Shown one piece after another: positions 37,868 to 48,454 of a stretch of 64,000 nt of DNA. Origin of the DNA: Austropuccinia psidii (taxonomy: Eukaryota; Basidiomycota; Pucciniomycetes; Pucciniales; Sphaerophragmiaceae). Position 1 is the first letter of the stretch. The number at the start of each line of letters is the position of its first letter. The DNA lies in the NCBI GenBank assembly GCA_023105745.1, contig JALGQZ010000006.1:66384316-66448315 (forward strand). Reading direction: 5' to 3'. Under the pieces are notes generated by a model, which was not told the DNA's origin, did no database searches, and worked only from the letters and a program-made list of their open reading frames with translations. Made by a program: the position numbers and the translations under genes.

Positions 37868-38210
37868 ATTAAAATAAATAAATAAATATTTAATTTAATT
37901 TCAAAAAAAAATTAAATTAATTCTCCTGAATCACCTTCCCCTCCCATCCCCCTCCAAAAAAAAAAATGATATAATTTTTAATTTGAATGAAAAAAAATAT
38001 TAAAAAATACCTTATAAAAATAAATAAATTATAAATATTAATTCAAGTTTTTAATAATAAATTTAAGAAAAAAAATATTAATTCTTTTAAGTTTTAATAA
38101 TCTTAAAAAAAAACTTTCTTATTTTATAATTCAATTTGACAATTTGATCAGTTAGATAAAGAAGAAAAGGTAAGGGGTCTCAAACTTACTAAATAACAAC
38201 TTGAAATAAT
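37868..38210. repeat. Paralogous locus, copy 2 (uninterrupted)
   Basis: Matches 26109-26354 and 27885-28125 and lacks the 1.53-kb transposon. It ends at TTGAAATAA, exactly where the Harbinger terminus TAGGGGGTG begins; the other copy continues TTGAAATAAATGTGGG. The left boundary of the Harbinger insertion is thus also defined by comparison. Confidence 0.85.
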
Positions 38211-38256
38211 AGGGGGTGTCAAACCTATGAAATCCCGCATTTCAAATCTTGAATTT
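38211..38256 (+). repeat. Left terminal inverted repeat, Harbinger family A
   Basis: Shared with 51042-51000 (inverted), 60600-60640 and 11575-11620. Confidence 0.8.
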
Positions 38257-38508
38257 TTTTTCCTGAAATGTGGAATTTAATTTCTGGGATTTCCCAAATA
38301 ACACACCCCCTGACCAGTGGTATTTTGAACATGTAAAAACCTATATTTTTGCCTTCAAATCCCAAATTATAACCCTTGAAATCCCAACCTATCATGGCTG
38401 AATTTTTAAAAATGGTGTGCAAAAACCTCACCCAGGGAATTCAGCTTTGAATAAATTTCTTTAGACCAAATTCTTTTCAATAGAATTCAAATCTATAAGT
38501 ATGAAAAA

Positions 38509-39759
38509 ATGCCAAAAACATCAGCAAGAATCCCATCAATTCATCAACTAAATATCATGCAGAATATCCTTGTCGTGGAATCCGATATTGATTCAGACCT
38601 GGAAGAAGATGTATCACTGCTACACCATCTCAGTACCCAAAGGTATCTTACACCCCGCCAAAAAAATCCTTCTGCATATATATACAACTCCAGCGATTTG
38701 GTCCAGTTATCAAGTCATAAATTCAAACAAATCTGCCGCACTACTCATGAATCTTTCCAGTGGTTAGTTACCTTGATTCAAGATCATACAATTTTTCACA
38801 ATTCATCAAGATTTAAACAGAGAGATCCAGCCATACAACTGGCTGTAGCATTAGCATGATTAGGATCCAATGGGAATGGGGCCTCTTTGGGAAAACTAGG
38901 AATGCTATTTGGAGTTAGTCATGGGGCTATTGTATTATATACCCAGCATATAATAAAAGCATTAATCAAGTATGAAAAGGAATATATTATGTGGCCGAAT
39001 TCACAAAAGCAATTGGAGACTTCCCCAGTAATGCAAGCCAAAGGGTTTCCTGGATGTGTGGGATTTATAGATGGTAGTATTATACCTTTGTCTCAAAGGC
39101 CACCCAGAGATGGTGAGGCATACTTTGATTGCAAGAAGATGTATTTATGCTATTCATATCTTATTTATTGAACCATTTTGAGCTGATAATAGATGTGATG
39201 TAGGTATTAAATGTCAATTGAATTGGTTTATGATGTCAACAGAGTGTTTATTTCACTACATGTTGGCTGTGCAGGCTCTCTTCATGATTCAAATGTGTAC
39301 CAACATATGCAAATCTGCAAAAATCCACATGAATATTATGGGAAAGATCAGTATCTACTTTCAGATTTGGCTTATGCAAGCTCCCATTGGATTGTACCAG
39401 CATAAAAAGGTGTGAAATCCCACTCAGAAGATAATCAAAAATTCAATCTATGTTTGGCAAGATCAAGAGTACGGATTGAACATTTCATTGGTATTTTTAA
39501 AGGGCGGTGGTCATCTTTGCGTGAGATGGGAAATCAAATGCGTAATGTGCAAGAGGTACAGTTATTTGTACAGTGGGTGGTAAACTGTGTTATATTGCAT
39601 AATCTATTAGCACAAGTAGGTGACAAATGGAGTGATTTATATGAAGATAATGAATCCCCTGAGCTCCAAAATATCACACAACAAGATGCTGAAAACAGCC
39701 ATTTGAATATGCATGAAAGAATCAAGCCCTACACTTTAGATTGGTTCAGGAATGAATGA
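38509..39759 (+). pseudogene. PIF/Harbinger-type transposase, family A, three in-frame stops
   Basis: DDE transposase related to HARBI1 (DDE_Tnp_4). Exon 1 38509-39140, intron 39141-39203 (63 bp, donor GTATTT, acceptor TAG), exon 2 39204-39759; the frame stays constant, so only stops break it: TGA at 38857 (expected Arg, LAVALA-stop-LGSNG), TAA at 39208 (just after the intron, expected Ser) and TAA in VPA-stop-KGVKSH near 39404. The helix-turn-helix GKLGMLFGVSHGAIVLYTQ is at about residue 126. Catalytic residues are all present: Asp in GFIDGSIIPL, Asp in GSLHDSNVYQ, Glu in RIEHFIGIFKGRW. The C-terminal QWVVNCVILHNLL helix is normal. About 416 codons, the usual length. The best preserved copy of the three in this window; recently inactivated. 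Confidence 0.85.
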
Positions 39760-39940
39760 ATAGATGAATTACAAGTGCTGACCATGTTTTAAGATTTATA
39801 AAACATGTGTATTTTCAAAGATGTTTGTGTAAAGAATAATATTTGTAATACATTTTCAATCCATTTCCATGGAATGGTAACTGTTAAGACTGAATTGGAT
39901 CATAATTATAAAATGTGTAAATATATATGATATATAATAT

Positions 39941-41193
39941 TTACAATATTTTATTTTTACGTAATCTTTTGTTATACTTTTCATTCCGCATAATTTGACC
40001 GTTGACTTTTGTTTTAATTTCTTCAGAGCTGAGTTGTTTCAATTTTTGTCCTGTAAGAAAGAATTTCTTGTTTATTTGAAAAGAACAGCCAAAGTGTGTG
40101 ATGGATTTGTGTTCAAGCAATTCCTTTGGTGGCTTGGTTGTTTGCTGAAGAAGTTCAGACATTTTCCAGAGTATTTCAACAATGCCTTCTGCTTTGGAAA
40201 AATCAAAAATGAATTTGTGGTTTGGAAATGATAATCCATGCCCAGAGGGTGTGAAAGCTGTAGGAATTGGCATGAAATTGTTTTTATTGATAAAAGAGAA
40301 TACACCATAAGTCCATGAATTGATGTCCTTATTATCATTATGTGGTTTATTGTGGAAGCCATTTAATGTAACTATAACATTTGAATAAGTTTTGAAATTG
40401 GGTGATTTGTTGGAGTGCCATTCACATTGGCTGCATTCATGATTTCTTGATTGTCTTTAAGTGCATTATTTGAAAATCCTTGAATTCGGGAGTGAATGAA
40501 TTCATCAAATTATTGAAGTGTTGACCATTTCTCATTATCTTCATCAATTGTTTTTTTGATCAAGCCTGCCTTCCTTTCATAAACCCCAGCAGATTTACCC
40601 AAATCAGAACCCTGAAGAAATCCTATTCCTTTCATAATGCCATCAAGCATATCAGAGTTAGTGGTGATATTTTGACGGTTGTTTGCAAGGTTATTTAATT
40701 TTATGATTAATTTTTGAAGTTTATGGAAGATGGGTGTTGGACTTCTTAATGGGTGAATTTGATACATGAAAATAGGAAAATAGGGTTTGTTATGTCTATT
40801 GATAAGTACATAGGGTCTGGGTAGTTGTTTGTGTGGAGGAAGCTTCAACCAGGAGGCATTCAAATCCTTCTTCTTGTCCAGTGTAAGTAGGGAGAAGCTG
40901 GGATTATAAAGGCCAAGTTGGTATGCTGCTTGGTTCATATATAGAAGCATTCTTCTTTGTTGTATGGACATGGGTCTATTATGATTAAGAGAATTCTCAT
41001 CTGTCAAATAATTATGATTGTGAGGTTGAGTCCCACCAGGCTTCACAACATGAGGAATTAAAGAGAGTTTGGGCACATTCAGCTCATTGACAATCATCTG
41101 GTCATTTGGTTGAGTCCCAACAGTCAATTTATCAGATGATTGATGAGGAATGGCTAAAGAATGGGAGAGTTGATTGTTGGATGGTGATATCAT
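39941..41193 (-). pseudogene. Tet/JBP-like 2OG-Fe(II) dioxygenase, broken
   Basis: This family oxidises 5-methylcytosine in DNA; fungal members are expanded and often travel with DNA transposons in basidiomycetes. Translation from ATG 41193 gives 227 residues with QQRRMLLYMNQAAYQLGLYN, LPPHKQLPRPYVLINR, FHKLQKLIIKLNNLANNRQN and DLGKSAGVYERKAGLIKKT. A TAA at 40512-40510 interrupts it, and the same frame continues FDEFIHSRIQGFSNNALKDN. After a frameshift near 40380 the catalytic half follows: NVIVTLNGFHNKPHNDN with the iron-binding H-x-D (His codon 40342-40340, Asp 40336-40334), SWTYGVFSFINK, GHGLSFPNHKFIFDFSKAEG and THFGCSFQI with the distal His. The frame ends at 39941. One stop and one frameshift make it inactive as read. 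Family assignment is from motif memory of fungal 'Tet-like 2OG-Fe(II) oxygenase' proteins. Confidence 0.65.
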
Positions 41194-41277
41194 GATTGCA
41201 GATTAAACATATTCCAAAACTTAAATATTCCTCCCCTAAATTAAAACAATATGGTTCATCAGTATGGCATAGAAAGG

Positions 41278-41450
41278 ATGGGTGGTGGTGGCAGATCATT
41301 GGTTTAAGTTGTTGCAGCAGTAGAGGAGGAGGTGATGTGGTTAATCGGCAGTGGAGGTAGACAATCACCCAGGGTGGTTGTGGTTGTGGTGGATGGTTGG
41401 AGGAGGCAGAGGTAGTGATTGTGGTGGCCGGTTGGTGGTTGAAGGGGTCG
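41278..41450 (+). repeat. GGTGGT-rich tract outside the left inverted repeat
   Basis: G-rich on the plus strand with many GGTGG, GGAGG and GGTGGT words, very unlike the AT-rich surroundings. A similar tract, also G-rich on the plus strand, lies outside the right inverted repeat at 48486-48640, so the two are in direct and not inverted orientation. Confidence 0.8.
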
Positions 41451-41482
41451 CCCAGGCATGGTAGTTGTCCATTGACACATGT

Positions 41483-41612
41483 CACCCCGGACAGATTCAA
41501 ATCCTGTATACCATACAGGATGCAAAGGTGTGTAAAAAAGTCACACATATACAACACTTAGAGCTGCGCATGACTTACAGTACTCTAAGTGTTGAATATG
41601 CTTATATCACCT
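41483..41612 (+). repeat. Left inverted repeat and subterminal hairpins of the Tnp2-type element
   Basis: 41483-41519 (CACCCCGGACAGATTC, then hairpin CCTGTATaccATACAGG) is the inverted partner of 48491-48455. About 40 bases further in, CAACACTTAGAG and CTCTAAGTGTTG form a perfect 12-base inverted repeat around a 19-base loop (about 41558-41600). CACTTAGAG recalls the CACTA-type terminus, but the exact element end and target duplication were not found. Confidence 0.65.
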
Positions 41613-41771
41613 GTTGCAATAATGTACGCCATTTTCTTGAAGACTATATGCAATTCCAAATGAGCTTGTACTGTACCTTTTAACTCTATCATTTATTTTA
41701 ATATTTTACATTCTGCTCAAAAATATTTTCATTTCACACGTTTTTCACTTTCTCACCTTCCTCTACTACTG

Positions 41772-44700
41772 ATGGGTGATCGACCCTGCCCATGCAATTC
41801 ATGTATCCTCAAGTACAAACAAAACAGACCATATGTCACAGAACAAACAATTCAAAAGCATCTTAGTGCTCAAAACTTTCCAAGAGAAGTCTCAATCAAC
41901 ATGCTCAGATCAACCTGCGATGAAACACAAGCCTTGTCATCTTCAAAAAGCTCAAAGCCTTCACAATCTGGTTGGTTGTTTTGAAATGACATGAATAAAA
42001 CAAAATTCTGAAAATGTCTAATCATCTTTCCATTCTTTTTTAGACAAACAGTTTTCTCACGATTGGTTGATTTTAGGTCTTACTCTCGTTGTTTACCTTC
42101 ATGTTATAGCCAATCTGTCAAGAAACGACACAAATATCTGCCTCAAAGCAATGAAGCTTATGATTGAAAATTTGAATAAGGGCAGCTCACTCACCAACAG
42201 AAAACTGGTTCAAAATTTCCCCTCCGATATTCGTACTGCCCTCTCCTGGTTACAAGTAAACCCCAAAATTAAACAAACAATATGTTGCTCAACATGCTTT
42301 AAGCTATTCCCCTCACCAATGGTTCCCCAAAACCTACTTTGTGACTATCAAGAAACATCACACAGTCAGAAATGCTCCTCCAGATTATTTACAGATGATG
42401 GCCACCCAATGCGCGAATATTGTACTCAGAATTTCAAAGATTGGCTTTGAGAATTCTTAATGCGTGATGGAATTGAAGAATTACTACTTCCTTCCACTAA
42501 AAAACAGACACCCAAATTCGAAGGAACCTCAAAAAACATTTGGGATGGGAAATTCTGGAATTCCTTCAAAAATCAGGAATATGAATTATTTTCAACTGGG
42601 TTTGGTAACCTGTCTTTTGCAATGTTTGTCGACTGGTTCAACCCTCTTGGAAATAAAACATCCGGGAAAAGAAAATCAGTTGGTGTTATCATTCTCTTTT
42701 GTCTCTCACTACCCCCAAGTCATCGCTATTGGTTAAACAACCTATTTTTCGCTGGGATCACGCCGGGGCCAAATGAACAATACAATTTTACCACTCGTAT
42801 CGGAGCTTATTGAGCTATGGGAGACTGGTCTATTTTGTCCTACCAGGCACTGCTCTACAGGCCGTAAAATCAAAGTTGCATTAATTGCAGTTGTTTGTGA
42901 TCTTCCTGCTGTTCGGAAACTGATAGGTTATGCTGGTCATAGTGCCAAGTATTTTTGCTCATTCTGTTATCTCCAGAAAAACGAAAATAAGTCTGTCAAT
43001 TATAATTGTTGGAAATCTCGAAATCTTGAAGGCCATAAAAGAGAGTCAACTGCATGGAAAGAAGCAAGAACCCAAGCGGAGAGAAAAGACTTATTTGATT
43101 CAAACGGGGTTAGATGGTCGGTTCTGAACAAACTACCTTATTGGGATCCGACTCAGATGACGATTGTTGAGCCCATGCACTGCATAACAGGAATGCTAGA
43201 ATGGCATGCACGCAAAGCATGGAAACTTGATTTGACTGCTGCAACAATTAAGAACACCAGGTCAGCAATTCAAGAGAATATGGAAGTCATTGAGATGGAA
43301 GATTTTTTCAATGAAGATGACCATGAAATTGCAAATTTGGGTAGCTTGAGGGAAAATGACAAAAAATTGGATTACTTAGACTTAGGTGCCCTGCAAGAAG
43401 TCTTTATGGAGATAGATGAAGGTGTTGATGAATTTGAAGAAGACAATTCAAATAGCTTAGGTCCTTCACTATTAACAAATGACTTGTTCTTGATACGTTC
43501 ATCAATTAGCAAGGTTCAACTCCCGTCCTGGCTCAAGAGGCCATCAAGAAATTTGGGAGACCCTTCAGCTGGTAAAGTTTGCTCGGCCGACTGGATTTCT
43601 TTATTTACAATCATCATACCTTTCATTATTGTTGAAATGAAAGGCCATCATAAAACATTTATTGATGCATTTGTTCATTTAGCAAGATTATCGGAGTTGG
43701 CAATGGATTATGAGATCAGTGAAGAAAAAATTCAAATCTATTTCTACCATTTAGTTACTTATCGCTGCTTAGTTGGAGAAATCTATCCAGAACTTAATCA
43801 AACACCTAATCATCATGTTGCATTCCACCTTCCACAACAGCTTCGGAATTTTGGTCCAACAAATCACCTGGCAGCTTGGCATTTTGAGCAGATCAATGGT
43901 ATCTTACAAAGGTTTCCAACAAATCAAAAACAAAGTGAGTGTTACTTTTTATCCTAATATAAGTGTATCCAAATATACTTTCTGATGATTTTTCATCATA
44001 TGATTAGATCAAATTGAGCTAGCCATGCTCAGTTGTATATGCCAAGCCTCAAATCTTGGGAGTTTTATGGATTCAAAGGACTTGCCTGAAATTCTGCACA
44101 AAATGGAACCAGTCATAAACAACCACAAAAAGCTTCGGTCCTTGGTGGGTGAATTTTCCGAAGAAAACATGAAAATAGAAAAGAAAACTCAACCAAAACA
44201 AATGAAAGACTTTCTCCCCAAGGATTTGTATTATCGCTTGATTGAAATTCTGAATTTGAGAAAGGGTAACAGCTGGATTTATGTTAATGAGCAGAAGGGA
44301 AATTTTAAAAAAGGTGAGGTTCCTGTTCCCATTGTTGGAAAGTTTGTCTCAAGCTTAAAGTATAAGAACATGGTCTTCAGTGTTGGGAAAGGGCTCAAGT
44401 GGAACAATGCGGTGGTTGAATTTCATTCCCCATTGACAAACGTGCAAAGCACCAGATTTGGACTTATTGTGGGAATCTTTCAACACCGCACATTTGTGGA
44501 AAACAAGTATATTTTAGATGAATATTTATGCGTTTATGAGTTTACCGTACTGGATAATAATGATTCATTAAAAGTCCCTTATAAAAAATTATGTCCTGAA
44601 TTAGATATAAGATGCTTTTATCAGCCCCCAGTTCTTTCAGAAAAAGATAAACTGCGATTTAGTCATTTAATCCACATAGAGGATATTGTTTATCATGTGG

Positions 44701-44792
44701 CAACATATACACATAGCTCTGCAGCCTTTGGTACATCTCATAATGTTGTTGCATTTAAAACATTGTCAAGAGGTCGCACCTTATCTCAATGA
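41772..44792 (+). pseudogene. Tnp2/CACTA-like transposase, one stop and one frameshift
   Basis: Proposed exons: 41772-41970 (CPCNSC metal-binding motif), 42044-42772, 42773-43934 and 44008-44792, with GT-AG introns of 73 bp each (41971-42043 and 43935-44007). The body shows the order known from basidiomycete Tnp2-type proteins: LILGLTLVVYLHVIANLSRND; ICCSTCFKLFP and later cysteines; GFGNLSFAMFVDWFNPLGNK; SVGVIILFCLSLPPSHRYW; AGITPGPNE; a frameshift with loss of a few residues at about 42773; NTILPLVSELIELWETGLF; ALIAVVCDLPAVRKLIGYAG; HSAKYFCSFCYL; PYWDPTQMTIVEPMHC; and NHLAAWHFEQINGILQRFPTNQK. A TGA at 42448 interrupts KDWL-stop-EFLMRDG. The exon after 44008 is an acidic/basic C-terminal domain of about 260 residues. 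It is inactive as read, with only two lesions in about 3 kb. Confidence 0.8.
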
Positions 44793-45151
44793 TGGCTTGT
44801 ATTCAGACATCATATTTGTTATTCTTGATTTTTTGTTTACTGTGAAGCGAAATGAATTCATTTAAAAGGTTCCATTTTTCAAGTTATGCTGTCATTGAAG
44901 ACGGAAAAAATCATATTACTTTGAGCATAAAGTGTACTAGGTTTCCTAGGAGACATTGACCCAAGTTGCTCATCCTTTGTCTAATCTTTTGTACGACCAA
45001 CCTCGCTCTTACCCATTTCATCAATTTTCAAATACTCATCAACCTCCCTTTTCAAATTATCCTCCAGTTTGTTATACCAAAGTCTTATTTTTCTAAGAAA
45101 GCTTGCTTTCTCAAGCCAACACCTTATTCTCCAGAACGCCTCTAACATTCA

Positions 45152-46743
45152 ATGGCATCATTTCGCTCACAAACAGTTCCAATCGATCCCACCATTTCTG
45201 ATGATTTAGAATATATGAAAGCTGAAAATCAACGCTTGAAGGATGAAATATCGCAATTAAAAGCACTATTTCAAAACATCAATGTCAATCAAGCAAATTC
45301 ACAAGCAAACACATCTTTTCAAAACCCCAGTACCCCCTCTCCACGCTGCAAAGGGGGACCCCGTAAATCCATTCGGCCAGAAAAACTCCAGAGCTCTAAG
45401 CCTTCTGCTGACTTTGACCTTGATCATGTTGAGCTTGGCCACCTCAACCAGAAACTCTTAGTAAGCGCACCCTTAATCTTCATGCTTTTAACCTATCCTT
45501 TACAAACTCATAACTGAAACAAATTTACTTATGCATGTGGCAACAGAACAGCTGTTATACCCTGGCAAGGGTACTTATGAACCGTAGAAATGCAAAATCA
45601 TTGGTACCTAACCCTCCCACTGAAGCTGAGAGACAAGTTGTAGAAGGTTTCTTCAATGTTTCACCAGAACCGCCTTCTGATGCTGCCAGTCATCGACTTC
45701 AATTAAAACAAATTACCCCTATTCAGCACAATTCCAAAATTGACACAGATTACGTTGTATTCATCCATGCAACAATGCGCCGGTGGGGAATACCTAGATT
45801 TACAATGGACTGGGACAGCCATTGGGACAATTGCTTTAACCAAATAATGAACCAATTTTTCCTTCGTGTTTGGAAATGGGGTCTTGTTTGCAATCGCTTT
45901 GGTTTAGTTGCTGAATCTCAAGCAAGATCTATAAATATGGACGAGCTGATCTTGATGGCAGTCTATTGGCGACATGCAAAAAGTCTAAAGCGCTATTACA
46001 AACGTGGACTTTCTGATCAAGAAGGGTTGCAGAAAGATTCTGAAGCAAATACTAAACGTTCGATTCTATTTTGTGTAAGTCTAACCTTCTTTATCTAGAA
46101 CAGCCAATACTAACCCATCTGCCCTATAAATTAATAGAAATCTCAAGTTCGTCAGGTTTATCTTCAAGAGCAAGGTGTGGATGAGCAGTTTGTTACTTTG
46201 TTTGATGAGAAAACAGTGAACTCGGATGATGAAGTTGTTATAAAGAATGAAAGCCCCCTTGTACAACCTAAAAACCCCTTTTGGCGCTCAAAAAAAGGCA
46301 CTGAATTTATTGACTGGATTGAATTACGCAGAAATCGCATAAAGCTCTCTACAGGCCACAAATATCTCACCCTGGGAAGCTTCGGACCAGGAGCTAGCCC
46401 AAGACCCCGTCAAAGACCAAATCCACCAGTCTTTGACTTACATGCACATATCCCCATTGGCCTCCCAAGGGATTTTTATGATGAAAATTTTCTAAGCAAG
46501 CTATCATATTCTGAGAAGCATGGCCTACAAATGAAACCCGAAATATTTGACAATATTGTGAATCTTGATCAAATACTACCCCACGATGCAGGATCATACA
46601 AAGAATGGCCAAAGGAAGCTCACATAATGCAAATAGGAAAAGGAAAAGACAAGGCATTAAATGAAAATGATGGCGAATTCACAGAAGAGTTTGATGATTT
46701 GGGTGATCATCAAATGCATCTCAAAGTAGAATATGATGATTAG
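45152..46743 (+). CDS. Intact transposon-associated protein of unknown function
   Basis: Three exons without a lesion: 45152-45460, 45547-46074 and 46138-46743, giving 480 residues; introns of 86 and 63 bp have donors GTAAGC and GTAAGT. I do not recognise a catalytic domain. The N-terminal 50 residues are a coiled coil (DDLEYMKAENQRLKDEISQL), followed by a Pro/Ser/Lys-rich basic linker (GGPRKSIRPEK). A conserved-looking middle is rich in Trp and aromatic residues (FIHATMRRWGIPRFTMDW then FFLRVWKWGLVCNRFGL). The end is acidic (EFTEEFDDLGDHQ). It lies 360 bases behind the Tnp2-like transposase, same strand, inside the same inverted repeats, so it is probably the element's second gene; in CACTA elements the second gene is a DNA-binding partner, and a basic, helical protein would suit that. 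Inference from position only. That it is intact beside a broken transposase is notable. Confidence 0.7.
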
Positions 46744-47179
46744 TTACTTAAACATTTGAATAATGAATTAATCAAATCATTTTTTTCTCTTTAATATACT
46801 TTTTCTTGAAGGCCATTCGCTTTTGTAATTTTTGGATTCCAGATGATCTCTGAATCATGATCAACATCTGATGAAATTCATCTCCCTTAGTCTCACATCC
46901 TTTGTAAAGTCCAATAGCTGATTTGGCTTCTCCTTTTTTTTCTTTGGAAATGAAAACAATTCATGGATTATAAAAATAATTCAAAGATGATAAAAGTTCA
47001 AAATAAATAAAAATAATAAAATGAGAATTATAAAAATAGAAGAAAATGAGATTGAAGACATGTTGAGCTTCTTGGAGCAAATATTGGATAATCTATAGAG
47101 AAACCATAAGTATCATCTGGCTCATAAATTGTCAGAATCATATCAAGAGATGTGGAGAATATTATGATTATTGTTTTGC
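46744..47179. other. Spacer with possible 3' exons of the Gag-like gene
   Basis: On the minus strand a GTAAGC donor immediately follows the codons of SPQ/SPM at the end of the Gag-like frame, and two stretches downstream read plausibly as exons: SLDMILTIYEPDDTYGF at about 47138-47085 and KKGEAKSAIGLYKGCETKGD near 46930-46870. Splicing could not be resolved, so they are noted but not annotated as coding. Confidence 0.35.
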
Positions 47180-48184
47180 TTACATTGGCGAGGGAGCTTG
47201 TGGAAGATTCTCTATCTCACGTATGAATGGACAGGTAGATTTCCAATGTCCATGTAATTTGCAGTAATGACATTGAATGCCATATTTCATTTGTTTTTCA
47301 AAATCGGGCTGTTTGTTTCCAAATTCAATGTTCAATAAGGCTTGACTGATTTCATTCATGTTGGGAGGCCTAAGGGGCTTGTTATTATTCGATTTTCCCT
47401 GTTCTTTGTCTTCGTTTTCTTTGCTTTCAGTAGCTTGAACATCTAAACAACGAAATGATTTCACTAGGGAAGCTGTACTGGAATAGGTACTTGTTTTTCC
47501 TTTGATAAATTCTTTTTTCTCTACTGGTCTCATTTCAGTCTCATGAGAGTGGAAGTAGGTATACATCATCTTATGAACATCTTTTGGAGAGCAAGATTTT
47601 ATTTTTTTCATTTTTGATGTCATGAATTCAAACCATTCATCCTGAGAAAAGTTAGGAGGTGGTGGTATTGCTGTTTGAATGAAAATACTCTGAATATTTT
47701 GAGGTATATTCAATCCCGTTTGACGAAGCTCTTTGAACAGTGAAAAATACTTGGGGATCATTGCAGTTGAGCCTTTGTTTTGGGATCTAGCTCGGTGGTG
47801 ACAATCCATTAGCTGAAGGAACAATTCTAGTTGATGATTTCGTATCAAATAATGAAAATAGTTTTGTAAAATGATGATTGCCTTTGCTGCTGATTTTTCA
47901 TCCTTGACTAGATCAAGCAATTTTATATCAATTCTTTTTTGAATTAGGTAGCGAAGTGCTTTGTTTTCTTGAGGCTGTAAGGTATGGTTGAGGTAGTTAT
48001 GGGTGAAATCAGAAAAATCAAAAATAAAACATATAAATAGGTCCAGTTGTGTCATCCAATCTTGAAAATTTGAACCATCAGCTTTGAGCTCAGGAATCCA
48101 TGTAATATAATTGTGGGGGCTATGAATGAAAGCAGAATATGAATTTTCTTGACATTCGGAGTGAGTAGTGATGCTAGAGCACAT
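47180..48184 (-). CDS. Gag-like protein with CCHC zinc knuckle, intact
   Basis: Single frame of 334 residues starting at ATG 48184 (the nine bases upstream open with TTG and are not needed). Residues about 25-50 read ITWIPELKADGSNFQDWM, the L-x-DGSNF-x-x-W motif that opens Ty1/Copia Gag proteins; a helical Gag core follows (ENKALRYLIQKRIDIKLLDL, SAAKAIIILQNYFHYL), then a basic Ser/Lys/Asn-rich linker. The C-terminus has CHYCKLHGHWKSTCP, a C-x2-C-x4-H-x4-C zinc knuckle that binds nucleic acid. No protease, integrase or reverse transcriptase is nearby and there are no LTRs, so this is a stand-alone Gag-type gene inside the inverted repeats of a DNA transposon, convergent with the transposase genes. 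It may be spliced to short 3' exons. Either captured as cargo or a retroelement remnant; the intact frame favours selection or a recent origin. Confidence 0.7.
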   Translation of the reverse strand: MCSSITTHSECQENSYSAFIHSPHNYITWIPELKADGSNFQDWMTQLDLFICFIFDFSDFTHNYLNHTLQPQENKALRYLIQKRIDIKLLDLVKDEKSAAKAIIILQNYFHYLIRNHQLELFLQLMDCHHRARSQNKGSTAMIPKYFSLFKELRQTGLNIPQNIQSIFIQTAIPPPPNFSQDEWFEFMTSKMKKIKSCSPKDVHKMMYTYFHSHETEMRPVEKKEFIKGKTSTYSSTASLVKSFRCLDVQATESKENEDKEQGKSNNNKPLRPPNMNEISQALLNIEFGNKQPDFEKQMKYGIQCHYCKLHGHWKSTCPFIREIENLPQAPSPM

Positions 48185-48193
48185 AGTGTGCAA

Positions 48194-48454
48194 ACAGGAA
48201 ATTTCTTATTACTAAGAAAGAAAATTTATTAAAGGTGGTAACGTACTATCCTATGGTGTTGATTTTGATTACAGTACTTGACTGCAGTGTGCCCTTTGTG
48301 AGAGTAGAATAACACTTATTACAGTGTTTCAGCGTGAACAATTGAAAATATCAAGTCATATCATTACTGTATTAATTGAAAAGCTCTGACGCGTAATTTT
48401 GGGCTGTTTGAAAACACAACAGTACAGTGTTGTATCAAGCACAGGAGTTTGCCC
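48194..48454. other. 5' flank of the Gag-like gene, subterminal region
   Basis: Non-coding, with short inverted words such as AACACTTATTACAGTGTTT near 48308 and AACACAACAGTACAGTGTTG near 48413, similar to the AACACTTA/TAAGTGTT words inside the left repeat. They could be transposase binding sites, which usually lie in the subterminal DNA of CACTA-type elements. Confidence 0.45.

Noticed and set aside
40072..40362. Alternative 96-codon minus-strand frame over the Tet-like C-terminal half
   Set aside because: The other frame carries the H-x-D and THFG motifs; this one is its shadow.
41132..41557. Minus-strand 141-codon frame with Ser/Thr/Pro-rich middle
   Set aside because: Lies across the G-rich tract and inverted repeat and overlaps the start of the Tet-like gene; composition is explained by the tract.
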